Below are positions 1 through 10,539 of a DNA stretch of 64,000 bases, piece by piece. The stretch's first letter is position 1; the number at the start of each line of letters is the position of its first letter. The position numbers were made by a program, and so were the translations under genes. The notes below the pieces were generated by a model that saw nothing but the letters and a program-made list of their open reading frames with translations, searched no databases and was not told the DNA's origin. Origin of the DNA: Tomocerus qinae. Lineage: Eukaryota > Arthropoda > Collembola > Entomobryomorpha > Tomoceridae. The DNA lies in the NCBI GenBank assembly GCA_020055645.1, contig CM034546.1:14694001-14758000 (forward strand), read 5' to 3'.

Positions 1-480
1 CCCGTTGGCCATAGGAGGACATGAAACCGAATATTCAAATGCTTATGGAAGTTTATCCTAAGCAATTCTTTACACTACATCAAGCCACTTTTGTATTAAA
101 GTCTTTTAACACGTCAATGTCTACTCAAACATTTTAGTAAGAGTATATGTGTAAATAAGATATAAAGACTTCGCGAAAATATCAGCAGTACAACTTTTAC
201 TAGTTTACTACACACTAAATAAAGCTACTACTCTTTACAGAAAGCTAAATGGGTCGTTAAGGAAAAAATCGCTTAGAAATACGATTAGCTACAATAAACA
301 CCTAGGAATGTCATTTTTATCCCCTCACAGTTTCCTCAAGATAAGGTCGCGTAACCGGCGTAACTAAATTTCGAGATGTAGGAATTCATCAATTCATAAT
401 AGATACACTTACTACTTCAGAATTCCAAAATGATTAGGCATCCACATCAATGTTTTATTTTAGCTAACCGGCTGGCTTTA
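1..480. repeat. 3'-flank block of the IR duplication unit
   Basis: This stretch aligns by eye with 17226-17397 plus 17543-17577 plus 19294-19460, and in its second half with about 10100-10310. Shared landmarks are the segment around GCCCATAGGAGGA, the phrase AATGTCTACTCAAAC and the later GAAAGCTMAAYGGGTCGTTA stretch. It lacks the MITE and the piggyBac-like element present in the 17-19 kb copy, so it serves as an empty-site reference. No gene is seen in it. Confidence 0.7.
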
Positions 481-1730
481 TTGGCCTTGATATAAAATCG
501 CTTAGGGCTAAAATGTCAAATGTCATACTTTACTAGTAACATTCCTCCCGTAAGAGTAGTTCCAAACTACATTTGAATTAAAAATGCTTTTATGTATTTA
601 AATGTTAAAATGTATTCAGATCAGTTCTTGAACTCTTAAGATGCTATTTTATTGCAATAATGTTAAAACTTTGCATAGCCCAAATTTTATAGAAATTTGG
701 GACTTTCGGAGCCATATCTGGGATCAAACTCATGAGGTTTTGCTATTTATATCCAAAACTTATATATATATAGTCGAGTCGTTGTGTCGGTCGAGGTAAG
801 TACGTTTGTTGAGTTCCTCCGCATAAATCATCGATTTTCTGGTGTCCAAATGAAGTTGAGAACCGAAATTTTGGTTCAGAAAACGCCCCTTGTGAAGACC
901 TACCTGGACAAGTCACCGTCTACTCAAAAGGTCAGTGTATTTTCAAAAAAAAAATCGGAAATAACTGGAATTTGGCATGCGTTGGATTGTGTGGAAAATG
1001 GCGCTGAATCAGAAAACCACAACGGAGGGTGACCGTGAAAAAATGCAAAGAATATGCAAATCGAATGTAAATACGCTTATCAAGACAGAGCGATAGTGAA
1101 CGTGTCCGAATTCCTGATTAGCATATTCCATTCATCGTACTCTACTGTACAGCAATCTTCCTTCTCTCACAAACCTCACAAACGTACTTACTGATGTTTC
1201 ATACTCTACCAACGTATTCCACAACACAGCGGCTCGGCTCCCCCAACTACATTCGGTTGGGCGAAGGTAGAATATATATATTTAAAGTAAGTTAATCTAG
1301 CGTAATACATACTGTAATTGCATTATGGGTGTAATAATATAAACTTTAAGATTACTAAATAAATGTTCTTCGAATAGATTGTAAGGTGAATGTAAGCTCC
1401 TGCAGCAATTTGCGCGGGTTATCGGCCTCATTCCTTACTTAAAGGTCTTTCCCTATTTGTTCTTCAATTCGATATCTATTACGTTGCAACTATGCATAAA
1501 TTATACATACCAGTGAATAATATTAAATATTAATTAATTGTCTTTCAATCCATCCTGTCATTATTGTACTTAGGTGGTAATTTCAGTGGAGTATTATAAT
1601 ATATACTTGTATGCATAATAATGTAAAGCTGCTTACAACTGTTCTGAAAATAAAACCAATACCAATAAAACCAATACCAATATTTATGCCTAAAAATTTT
1701 GATAGTCTTTCCTATAGATATTAATTGGGT
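481..1730. other. Intergenic, no recognised gene
   Basis: No supported gene is seen. A short open frame at 784-1032 (82 codons) begins with an ordinary-looking peptide but has no recognisable domain, signal peptide or convincing splice context. The stretch is AT-rich with short TA runs near 760-775 and 1270-1280. It has no counterpart in the other IR units, so it is either unique to this unit or an unrecognised insertion. Confidence 0.5.
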
Positions 1731-1901
1731 TGTTTAGATTTATATTACACTTTTAGCATCAGTATAAGGGACACAGAAGTTAATTATGACATGAACCGAG
1801 TACACCAATAATTGCAAGAGAGAATTTACCGTGATCGCTATTATATGTGCACCAAAAATATGAATATTTGTGCGAAATGCAAAGTTTATTGCAATTAGTG
1901 T

Positions 1902-4370
1902 TCAATTAGTGTTCAATTTAATTATGTTCATTTTTAAACAGTTTTTTAAATGTTTGTAACTTGTAACTATTCTGACATAAAAAGCAACAACCATACCTTT
2001 TAAAGCTATTCGGACTTCCCATAAGAAAGCCGCTGTAAATATTGAAGCAATACAGGTAACAATGTAAAATATGGTGAAAATATTCGAATTATTAAGTGTT
2101 AAAGCCCGTGGATGATGGTAATCCCAACATGTTTTGCATCTAGTATAATTAATTGATTTAAAATATTCCAGCCATAAATGGTAAAGGCCCGAATGATCTA
2201 GAATATACATTTTTTGCTTGAAGAATGAAGTAAGCAATGGAATATTCTCGCTATCAAATCCATACTTAATGGGAATTGTTAAAAAAGAGTTTTCCTCCTT
2301 CCCATAATATAACGGATTTTTTGGTTCAATGCCTCCATGTTCTGGATTCCAGTAAGAGTCATTCAGAAGTCGATGTAAAATGGAACTTCTGAGAATCAAG
2401 ACAGAGTTGTTGCATTGGGCTATCCATTTGTTTGGAGTTGTATAAGGAAATCCAGGAGGGAATTTGTGAGTTTTATTAATATTTTCAATTATTGTAGTAA
2501 TCTTAGTGTCCCCAATATTTTCGTAAGGCTTATAAACGGCTTCCAGCCAATGCAGCAACTTAAAAGGGGTATGATATATTATTTCGAATGCATTATATAC
2601 CTGGACAGCTGACTCAACTGTACTTTGATTTTCATGATGAAACAATAATGGATTATTAAACATATTATTCACTTGATGCCTACATTTTTTGGGATGTGCA
2701 TAAGTGTTGTTTACTCGATGACAATAAAAGTTCATTAGGATATCAGCCTGAGTCATTAAAGGGATTTCAAAGGGATGTAGTTCACTACCGCCCAACAATT
2801 CACCAAAAGAACTAAATCCAGATAGATTAGAGAATTGTTCAATCGATTGGATTCGTTTCACTGGCGGCGGCTCAACTAAATCAGTGATGACAATTCCCCT
2901 ATAGCAGTTGGTGAGTACAATGAACATTAGCAGCAAAGGACCGATGACGAACTTAAGCCAAAGCGTTTTCTCGTCCTTTGCTGAAAAGGAGTAACTGACT
3001 TCCAATAAATAGGCATAACAAATCATGACGAACGGAATGCTTTCATCCTCTTTACAATACACAACTCCGTGGACGAATGCAATCACGGAAATGATAGTGA
3101 CAATAATGGCCAGCCAAGCATGCAGGTCAAATGGTCGAATGTATCCATAGAAGGAGAGACTCGCCTCCTCCAGAATGACACAGGAAATAAAGTTAAAGGA
3201 CTCAGTCATTGTGGTAATCATAGTTTGGTGTGGACTGAAACTTCCATCAAAAATTGTTTCTGACTGGAAAAACAACGTAACCAAGTAAGGTATTTCGTCG
3301 TTATAAAAGCAATTAGCTGCATTAACTCCGTCGATTACATACATAGTTGAGTTTAGAAAATTTTCAAAAATGATCGAAAATATTGGATGTGTGGGGCTAT
3401 CTTCTTTTTTGATAACAAATGTTGTTAAATAGGCATGTATTAACGGGCGCCAGCAAGATACGTCGTTTCCCCATTGTTTTTTGAGCAAAGAATGTCTATC
3501 TATTATTTTCAATAAAAACCTTTTTGCAAAACTGCTTATCTTCATGAAGTTTTGTACCGCCAATCCACGTATAAACTGTCCAAAGCAATCCATTCGCGAG
3601 CATAACGGGACAATATCATAACTAAGGGATGGAATTTTCGGCTCATATGGTTCTGCATGAGGACAAACTAAATAGATACCTGGGTCATCATTATCCGACG
3701 AAGACAACAAAAGCCATGGTTTTGACAGGAAAAGACGACGTAGCATTCTTCCCTTGTGCTTAACGTTGATCGTCACATTTACAAAGAAATCCGGATTAGA
3801 TTTAGCCGACTCTAAGATGCGTTTGTCTATGATTGTGTAGACAGCCGAATTTTCTCCAAAACTATACCATTTCTTATGGTATATACCATTTCGTCTGTCA
3901 TGAAATTCTTTATTAGTAGAAACTTCACTGGAATGGATAATTAGCATCTTATCCATAAAATATCTCTCGTCAAAATTGACAATGATATGTACCAAACAAA
4001 TTAAATGGCTTATTGGGTTTGGAGGCCGAATAAATAAGTTTTTGTTCTTGTATGCAGACTCACACTCTGTAAACATTCTTGCATAGGACCATCCTTGGTC
4101 GAGCATCCTATCATCTGCATTGCAATATCTTTCCCCGTCCTTGAATTTCAACTTTGTAATTACAAAAGGACTGCTGATTCCTTGCACTTCATTACTTAAC
4201 GAATCTTCTCGTGAAGTGATGACATCATTCTGCTGCCATATTAAGTTAACGTAGCAATCGTTTTCTAATTGCATTACCTCGGGCAATTTCCATCCTAGGG
4301 ATAACTCAGCAAGTATAAACGCAGTAAATGAAAGTCGTGTTAATGTTTTATGAACTGAATGATAATTCAT
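1902..4370 (-). CDS. IR-A: divergent ionotropic-receptor-like channel
   Basis: The 822-residue product is probably a plasma-membrane ligand-gated channel of the ionotropic receptor (variant iGluR) type, with a chemosensory role inferred. A hydrophobic signal peptide spans residues 9-27 and a long extracellular region follows. M1 lies near 415-440 (after YGYIRPFDLHAW), a pore-loop-like stretch near 444-460 (IPFVMICYAYLLEVSYS), and M3 near 471-495 (ending TNCYRGIVITDLVEPPP, the Y-x-G motif typical after IR M3). An S2-like half (KRIQSIEQFSNLSGF) carries several N-x-S/T sites, and M4 lies near 764-790. The gene has no introns. The start is the ATG shared by all four paralogues (MNYHS or MNYPS). 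A minus-strand AATAAA sits at 1885-1890, just past the stop. Ligand-contact residues are not recognisable. It is the first of four paralogues in the window, all on the minus strand. Confidence 0.8.
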   Translation of the reverse strand: MNYHSVHKTLTRLSFTAFILAELSLGWKLPEVMQLENDCYVNLIWQQNDVITSREDSLSNEVQGISSPFVITKLKFKDGERYCNADDRMLDQGWSYARMFTECESAYKNKNLFIRPPNPISHLICLVHIIVNFDERYFMDKMLIIHSSEVSTNKEFHDRRNGIYHKKWYSFGENSAVYTIIDKRILESAKSNPDFFVNVTINVKHKGRMLRRLFLSKPWLLLSSSDNDDPGIYLVCPHAEPYEPKIPSLSYDIVPLCSRMDCFGQFIRGLAVQNFMKISSFAKRFLLKIIDRHSLLKKQWGNDVSCWRPLIHAYLTTFVIKKEDSPTHPIFSIIFENFLNSTMYVIDGVNAANCFYNDEIPYLVTLFFQSETIFDGSFSPHQTMITTMTESFNFISCVILEEASLSFYGYIRPFDLHAWLAIIVTIISVIAFVHGVVYCKEDESIPFVMICYAYLLEVSYSFSAKDEKTLWLKFVIGPLLLMFIVLTNCYRGIVITDLVEPPPVKRIQSIEQFSNLSGFSSFGELLGGSELHPFEIPLMTQADILMNFYCHRVNNTYAHPKKCRHQVNNMFNNPLLFHHENQSTVESAVQVYNAFEIIYHTPFKLLHWLEAVYKPYENIGDTKITTIIENINKTHKFPPGFPYTTPNKWIAQCNNSVLILRSSILHRLLNDSYWNPEHGGIEPKNPLYYGKEENSFLTIPIKYGFDSENIPLLTSFFKQKMYILDHSGLYHLWLEYFKSINYTRCKTCWDYHHPRALTLNNSNIFTIFYIVTCIASIFTAAFLWEVRIALKGMVVAFYVRIVTSYKHLKNCLKMNIIKLNTN

Positions 4371-4398
4371 GTTAATTAATAGTTAATCGGTGTCTCAA

Positions 4399-4412
4399 TT
4401 CTTATAAATTTC
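4399..4412 (-). promoter_or_regulatory. Conserved TATAAG core promoter of IR-A
   Basis: On the minus strand TATAAGAATTG lies about 30-36 bases before the ATG. The same core occurs 40-46 bases before the ATG of IR-B, IR-C and IR-D. Conservation in all four copies suggests a TATA box. If so, the 5' leader would be very short. Confidence 0.5.
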
Positions 4413-5470
4413 TAATATAAATAAGTAACATACAATCTACTTCATTCAACATCATTTTTGTGTATTTTAGAATATCGAAATGTTCCAAATTAGACCCATT
4501 TTAATTTTCTTTTGCTATTGTGGGCATCTATTTTTCAACCCTGTCTTTGTTTTGATTTTATTCAGCAAAAATAAACAGAAATCCAACTGACATCTATAGG
4601 TACAAAAAAACTCTTAGAAAACATGCAGGACTATTAAAATTTAATGTTTAGTAGTTTATAATTACTTACCTCGTAATAGTAACTATCAAATTCACTGGTG
4701 ATCTATAGTTTAAACCACAACCACACAACTTTTTGGACGGTCACAAATAGATTGACACTTACATGTATACTTAGTTTATTACTTCAACGGGTATTCGCTT
4801 TTGGAAAAAAGCTAAACTACAAAAGGGTTTTTAACATGGCGGGAGGAAGATAGGAAATTTGAACTAATAAAGTAATAGTCATTTAAGGAAGGACAAAATT
4901 TCAAAAATATCAATACATAATTAGTAGGTTGGTAAATATCAATCAGATCAAATAAAATCGGAAATGTTTGCGAGTACAAATAAAAAAGTTTGTCAATTCT
5001 GGATCTCTCACAGCTGTATATTAACTGAGAGTTAACTATGATTTTCTAGAAAGCTCTAGATCTGCTTGCTGTTAGGTCTAGGCCACGTAGAGAATAAATG
5101 CTCCATTATTTAATTAAACACTTAATGAAAATCAGTTGTATTAATTATTTATTGTCATAGTCATATTTGCTTCTCATTGTCCATGTTCGACATGAAAACT
5201 TGGCCATCCAATGATTGTAGGAGGCCATCCAAAGCTATTTTATTTATTGTATTGATATAACATATACCATGTGAGTAGCCGCCTATAAATGGCAAAACTT
5301 TCGTTTCATATTTCAATGTCTACTCGGGTATTGTATTCCAGAGGGAGTGAATATACAAATATAAAACATGTAAAGGCGTCGTGCAAATTTAAATACGTCA
5401 GTTATTAATAATTGCTTCTTGGCAACGTGATCTGTTTTATGAGGCGTAAACTTATGTTTACTTAATTTTT
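4413..5470. repeat. 5'-flank block of the IR unit
   Basis: This upstream region of IR-A is recognisably homologous to 13120-14140 (IR-B) and 46143-47370 (IR-D). Shared landmarks include AATAAACAGAA near 4570, TTTTGGACGGTCAC near 4730, the GATTTTCTAGAAAGCTCTA segment near 5040 and the CAACGTGATCT segment near 5425. No coding region is seen. Such long flank homology shows that the genes arose by DNA duplication rather than by separate retroposition. Confidence 0.7.
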
Positions 5471-5621
5471 AGACATATTTGACACTGAACAAAGGGCAGG
5501 TTGGTTCGCTGAAGATGATTGGGTTGGAAAAGTGTGTGATGTTACGTAATGTTAAGTGAGTGAGTATGAGTAGTGTATGTAGTTGTAGTAGTGATGAGTA
5601 AAGATGCCTGTTATGCAATAG

Positions 5622-5702
5622 CTGTAAAATGACAAAGAAATAGAACAGTGTAAATATCTTGTCATGTAGTAGTTGTAATTGCAAGCAGTCAAGTAGTACT
5701 GA
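5622..5702 (+). repeat. 81-bp direct repeat, copy 1
   Basis: This copy begins CTGTAAAATGACAAAG and ends AAGTAGTACTGA. An identical copy starts exactly 250 bases downstream at 5872. The spacer is AT-rich. Confidence 0.9.
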
Positions 5703-5871
5703 TAATCGGTTACATAAATTCAGGTATAGTAAAGTAAGAGTAGTTCACATAAATCAATTCAGTTCAAATAAATAATATATAAATCAAACATGGAACAAAT
5801 ACATAAATGAAATCAATCAACAATGTTATAATTTCTGTAAAGTAAAGAATAGACTTAATTACCACACGTAC

Positions 5872-5952
5872 CTGTAAAATGACAAAGAAATAGAACAGTG
5901 TAAATATCTTGTCATGTAGTAGTTGTAATTGCAAGCAGTCAAGTAGTACTGA
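5872..5952 (+). repeat. 81-bp direct repeat, copy 2
   Basis: This copy matches 5622-5702 base for base by eye. A perfect short repeat of this kind suggests a recent local duplication. Confidence 0.9.
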
Positions 5953-6340
5953 AGCAATTATTACAATTTAAGATCTATTTATAGATTCGAATATTCGTGG
6001 CAAAAGATACGACGAAACTGCATGCAGTAAGGTACACAATCCTACTCCTAACAATCAAGTATTATTTTCTAGGGACAAAATAAGCAAATTACCCCCTAGA
6101 ACAAATTGATGGTAAAAAGTACAAAAGTTCACATACTACTTAGCATTCATCGTAATCTACGAAGTTCAGCTTCTAGTTACATTGTGATTGGTTCATATTA
6201 TGTCGGATGATGAGTTGAACTGCTGGTCAGTCAACTTATCATTTACAAATTATTCAGATTAGTCCTTTTTTACCAAAAGTATTCTACATGTAGGAATCAG
6301 ATGCAAAATGTTCAAAGATAACTAAAACACTCGTGTTCAG

Positions 6341-7297
6341 ACACCTTGAAACAAGTAAGTAATATGGCCATTATGTTGCTTTGGGTTTTTTTGGCCGTCA
6401 TGTTGGTAATAATTAAAGTTGGAGATTAAAATTTAAGAAGCTCCCGTTTATTTCGCTTATTATGGTTGTCAAACCAGTGCCTGGAAACCAGTAGTATTTT
6501 ATCTAGTATGCAAAATCTTATTCTCTAGAATCTGAGGTAATTTTTTGTGTTTTGTACCTCATAATGGCATAATTGGTTTCTAGAAGCAATTGTGGATCAA
6601 TGTAGATCTCAGTGTATGAAGGTAACCTTGTCTCCTAATACATTGTGTGGTTTTAGTAGTTCATAACGGCCAATGCATGAATACAGCTAAACTAGGTAAG
6701 ATTTAATTTGAAACATCCATGAGAAAAGAATCATTTTGGACTGATACAATTAATGTTTTCAATAATGTACCCCAACACATGACTTCATGTGCTAAATTTA
6801 GTACAAGAAAGTGTGCTTTGGGGTACATCATTGAAAACATTAATTGCAACTTGAACTTAAATAAAACACACTGCCTGTGTTTCTAAATTTTTCTTAATGT
6901 GGAAAAAGGATGAATAATGTATTTGTTTACATTTGTTGATTTTTGATATTTTGTCCAGAGTTCTTACCAGATTTTCTTGTGTAGTACATTTGTGGAATGG
7001 CAAATACATTGGTTTGAAGTTGGCCGGCGTGCTTTTTGATATTAGTAGATTATCTAGCATTATCAATAGTTGAACATTTTACCCGATTGTTTGTCAAGAT
7101 TTCAACTTTAAATAAAAAATGCATATAAACGGGTAACAATTTCAAAAATGCATCCAATCCAAAGTCTTAACCATTCCGATCATGTACTACTACATTAAAA
7201 AATCGGTTACTCCGGACAAAATATCAAAAAGTGCAAAGAGAGTTCCATGAAAAGTGTAAAATGCAAGCTAGCTGATGCTTAACCGGATATGTGCAAG
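6341..7297. other. Continuation of IR-A 5' flank, no clear gene
   Basis: The first part (6341-6660) resumes the flank shared with 14160-14330 and 47390-47720, with the landmark AATTAAAGTTGGAGAT. The remainder contains a strong hairpin (6748-6847) and a minus-strand open frame at 6857-7066 with no recognisable domain. Confidence 0.5.
6748..6847. repeat. Long near-perfect hairpin
   Basis: The left arm (6748-6779) and the right arm (6812-6847) are reverse complements over about 33 bases, with one mismatch and a small end bulge. The arms include TTTTCAATAATGTACCCCA and TGGGGTACATCATTGAAAA. The loop is about 32 bases. It could be a hairpin RNA precursor or a tiny fold-back transposon, and the sequence alone does not decide. 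Confidence 0.6.
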
Positions 7298-7561
7298 TCA
7301 AAGAATATCCGACAGATTAAAAGCGATACGCGATGGAATGGTCCAACATGACATGAGCTGAAGCATTGAGATTTTCTCTATGCCCATCCAGTGGTAGTTG
7401 TAGCTATTTGCCTGATTTGCCTTACGAATTTCCACCACGTCATTTCGAGTACAGTATTCGTTCCCATGATTTACTGTCCCAAAGGGTAGGAGCAGTGTCA
7501 TACTCGAAATAACAATAAATATGTAATATGTGCAAATGTACAACATTAAATCCAAATCCAT
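7298..7561 (-). CDS. Candidate small secreted or membrane peptide (weak)
   Basis: An 87-codon frame starts at an ATG and opens with a hydrophobic segment (residues 6-28) that could be a signal peptide, then a region containing NEYCTRNDVVEIR. A potential splice donor (GTAAGG) occurs inside it, so only the first part might be an exon. No family is recognised and no promoter or matching downstream exon could be fixed. It may be a chance open frame. Confidence 0.2.
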   Translation of the reverse strand: MDLDLMLYICTYYIFIVISSMTLLLPFGTVNHGNEYCTRNDVVEIRKANQANSYNYHWMGIEKISMLQLMSCWTIPSRIAFNLSDIL

Positions 7562-9560
7562 GGGAAATTGAATGCATATTCTACAGATTGCTGTTGCTAT
7601 TGGCTCCCGGTGCTAAACTACATTCCTTATTCAAAATGGGAACTTTGGTGCCAACATTTATTAAATAAATAAATTTTATTTATTTGGAGTTGCACAACAG
7701 TCGATTGGCAAATACTGCGGTTTGCGTATTTACTATTTACAGTTAGTTTGTCTGTTAGTTGAGCTACGGGCTACGGGTTTCGGCTACCGTTAGAAGCATA
7801 TTTTTATTCAAAAAATGATTCAAAAAATATTTAGAAATGTTTTAAAATTTGGAATTTCAAAATAATGAAGGAACAGCACCCTTAATAGATTGCAAAAAAA
7901 CAAAAAATAAGTCGACAGTAGTCGAAAACCAGTACAAAAAAATCAAATCCTCAAATGCGAATGGCTCCTTTGCCGTTGTACATCATAATAATCTATCTAT
8001 TACTACTATTAATTAACTTCCAACGCAAGGTAGCTAAAATGCCATGGCGACCTAACAAGGTACGCTTATAGTTTTTAAAAAAATCTATGAGAACCACTAA
8101 TGGGGATCAAAGGGTAAGGAGCCATAGAGCATTACTCAATGACATGGGGACGCCTGTACATTTCCCCCGTAAGTGGTTTTGAGTGAATTTCAATCTTCAC
8201 TATCAGCGTACCTTGTTACGTCGTATTTAAAGTACCTTGTTCCAACGGATGCATTTTTACAGTCGTTCATTTAAAAAATATTGCCACAATAATAGTCATA
8301 ATGTACATAAAGTACTATATAGTACAATGCGAAACCATATATTATTCTGGCATTTGTATTAACATTATCAATAGTTAACATAGTAGGCACAACATATTGA
8401 GTAAAGCCAATCGAAATAGGAAACTAAATACTATTTTAATTTTAGAAATTTACATTGTATGCTAATTTTGATAGTATAGCAATAAATGTTATACTAAAAG
8501 GCACGTTCAGACTTTAGTCATTTTGTATTTTTGATAACATGGTAATTAATAAATAATAATAAGTAATTGTATTTATTTTACTGTTTAAGTAACAGTTTAA
8601 ATTAAATTTTTTGTAAATTGACAAAAACTTTGCTTAAAGTTTTTTATTCCTAAATATTTACGTAAACTTTTTTAAACCCAAAAAGGTTAAGTTAAGAAAA
8701 ACGTTTACTAACACATTTATATTTTTGAAATCCTTGAAGCATGAATTGTCTAAATACAAAATGTCCGCACTCGCACTGCACTCTCAGATTAATCTCCAAA
8801 TTTATTTAAAAAAATTTCCGGCATCTGTTCACAATGTGTAAAGTTATAATACGTACCTATGGAATATGCATTAATAGGGGCACAGCTACAGTTAAAACCC
8901 ATTTCATCCTACTACATATTGTATATTATCATATTATATATATACATATCCCATAGTATGTATATATATTTGCTAAAACATTCCTAATTTGCTGATGGCC
9001 AACCTTGATAAAAAGTTTTATACCTGCGTGTAAATGTTTTATTTAGCATTGCATGACTAATACTTCATATACATTAATACGGAGACAGCTCCATAGTTAA
9101 AACCAAATTCTTCACCAGTGATTATGTATTACCTGTGGCTATATATGTATTATAATACTTTCCAAATCTTATTTCAAAATCGCGCACAGTAAAATTAGGA
9201 TTAAGTCGTGATTCAACATCTAATTAAAGGTCCAATCTATTATAATATTGTGTCAAATTAAATCTTAGTAAATGATGCTACTTACTGTATACCCAGAATA
9301 TAAAGTTCAGATGCTGGTAGTTATCTAAATAAACTTCAATTAGACATTATGAAGTTCCTTTAAAAGTACGCTCATAGATTATTATTACCTTTTGTGCTAA
9401 ATAATTAATTAGTTCAAATGACATTGAATATATCGATCACTAAATCGTCTCACTAGATAGTGTAAAATAATATTTTAGCTTTGCTACAACAATGTGAACA
9501 TTTTGTTTTCATAAACACTAGAGTATATGATTTTGATTCCAATCTAAAATCTTCAATTTC
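7562..9560. other. AT-rich intergenic stretch
   Basis: No coding region is supported. The stretch contains a probable MITE at 8044-8226 and otherwise AT-rich sequence with many stop codons in all frames. Confidence 0.5.
8044..8226. mobile_element. MITE-like element with about 20-bp TIRs
   Basis: The left end carries TAACAAGGTACGCTTATAG and the reverse complement of the right end carries TAACAAGGTACGCTGATAG. The match extends outward through CGAC with one mismatch. The interior (about 140 bases) is non-coding. A target-site duplication could not be fixed. Confidence 0.5.
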
Positions 9561-10539
9561 TTCAATTATTTTTTTCTTTGTAGGTACGATTCCATACGAG
9601 AGAATTCATCAGGAAAATAATCTTATGCATTTTAATCATATGAATTGACAAATCTCGGTACATAAAAATTGCAAATTACAAGTACATTTAAGTGTTTCTG
9701 TAGTAGTGCGTTAATGCTTTTCAACTATGCACTGCACGTGGCTCACCTTTTGCAAATAGTCTGACAAGTTATTTAATACACCGACTTGTTGTTTGATATT
9801 TTTAAGTAGGGGGGCTTACTCCGATGATACAAAGGATTGCTGCAGTGCAGATGTATATAATTCTTGAGACGAAATAGTAATATTATAAATCTATGCCAAT
9901 TTACTAAAAGCCTTATATGAATATATTGTAATTAGTATGTACATAAATTTAGTCGCACAAATTGTAGTCCTTTATACTTTATATAACAGTCCTAAAATCG
10001 AATAAATTATAAATTGACATTGATTAATAAATCATGAATAAATGGGCTCGTACTGAATGAAACAACTGAACTGAACTTCGTTTAAATATGTAATATTCTG
10101 CTACATACTGCATAAAACAACTACAATTCTGTAGAAAGCTCAACGGGTCGTTAGGTCAAGATTACTTGAAAAATGTGACTAGCTTCAATAAACATCGAGA
10201 AATGTCTTTTTTATTCACATGTAGTAGCCCCCATGATTAGATCAAGTAACTCAATTTCGAAAGATAAGCATCCTTAATAACTAATAACCACACATATTAG
10301 ATACATTACTGCGGCTCAATATGCTGAGTACACCAATAATTGCAAGGGAGAAATTACCGTGTTGCCAATTATATTTGCTGCCAAAGGATGCGATATTATG
10401 CGTTGAGTAATTGAGTATTTTATGCGAAATGCCAATTTTATTACAATCTATCAATGAGTCCGTACGTTCCTCTAACTCTAACATTAGAAGTTATAGTAGT
10501 TTTATAGTAATGCATAGCTGTTACATTAAAATTACGCAA
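9561..10539. repeat. 3'-flank block of the IR-B unit
   Basis: This block is homologous to about 15850-16260 plus 17090-17160 plus 19300-20017. Landmarks are the CAAAGGATTGCTGCAG segment near 9830, CCAATTTACTA near 9895, TATATAACAGTCCTAAAATC near 9980 and GAAAGCTCAACGGGTCGTTA near 10133. It serves as the empty site for the MITE at 16261. A minus-strand AATAAA (10437-10442) lies just past the IR-B stop. Confidence 0.7.

Larger units (their letters stand above)
5471..6340. other. Insertion specific to the IR-A flank
   Basis: In the IR-B flank, AGACACCTTAAA follows directly on the sequence matching about 5470. In IR-A roughly 860 bases intervene before ACACCTTGAAA resumes near 6340. The insert begins with GACACTGAAC and ends with GTGTTCAGACAC, a short imperfect inverted match. 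It carries an 81-base direct repeat, annotated separately. No coding region is recognised. Confidence 0.45.

Noticed and set aside
784-1032. 82-codon frame as a gene
   Set aside because: No domain, no paralogue in the other IR units and no convincing start or splice context.
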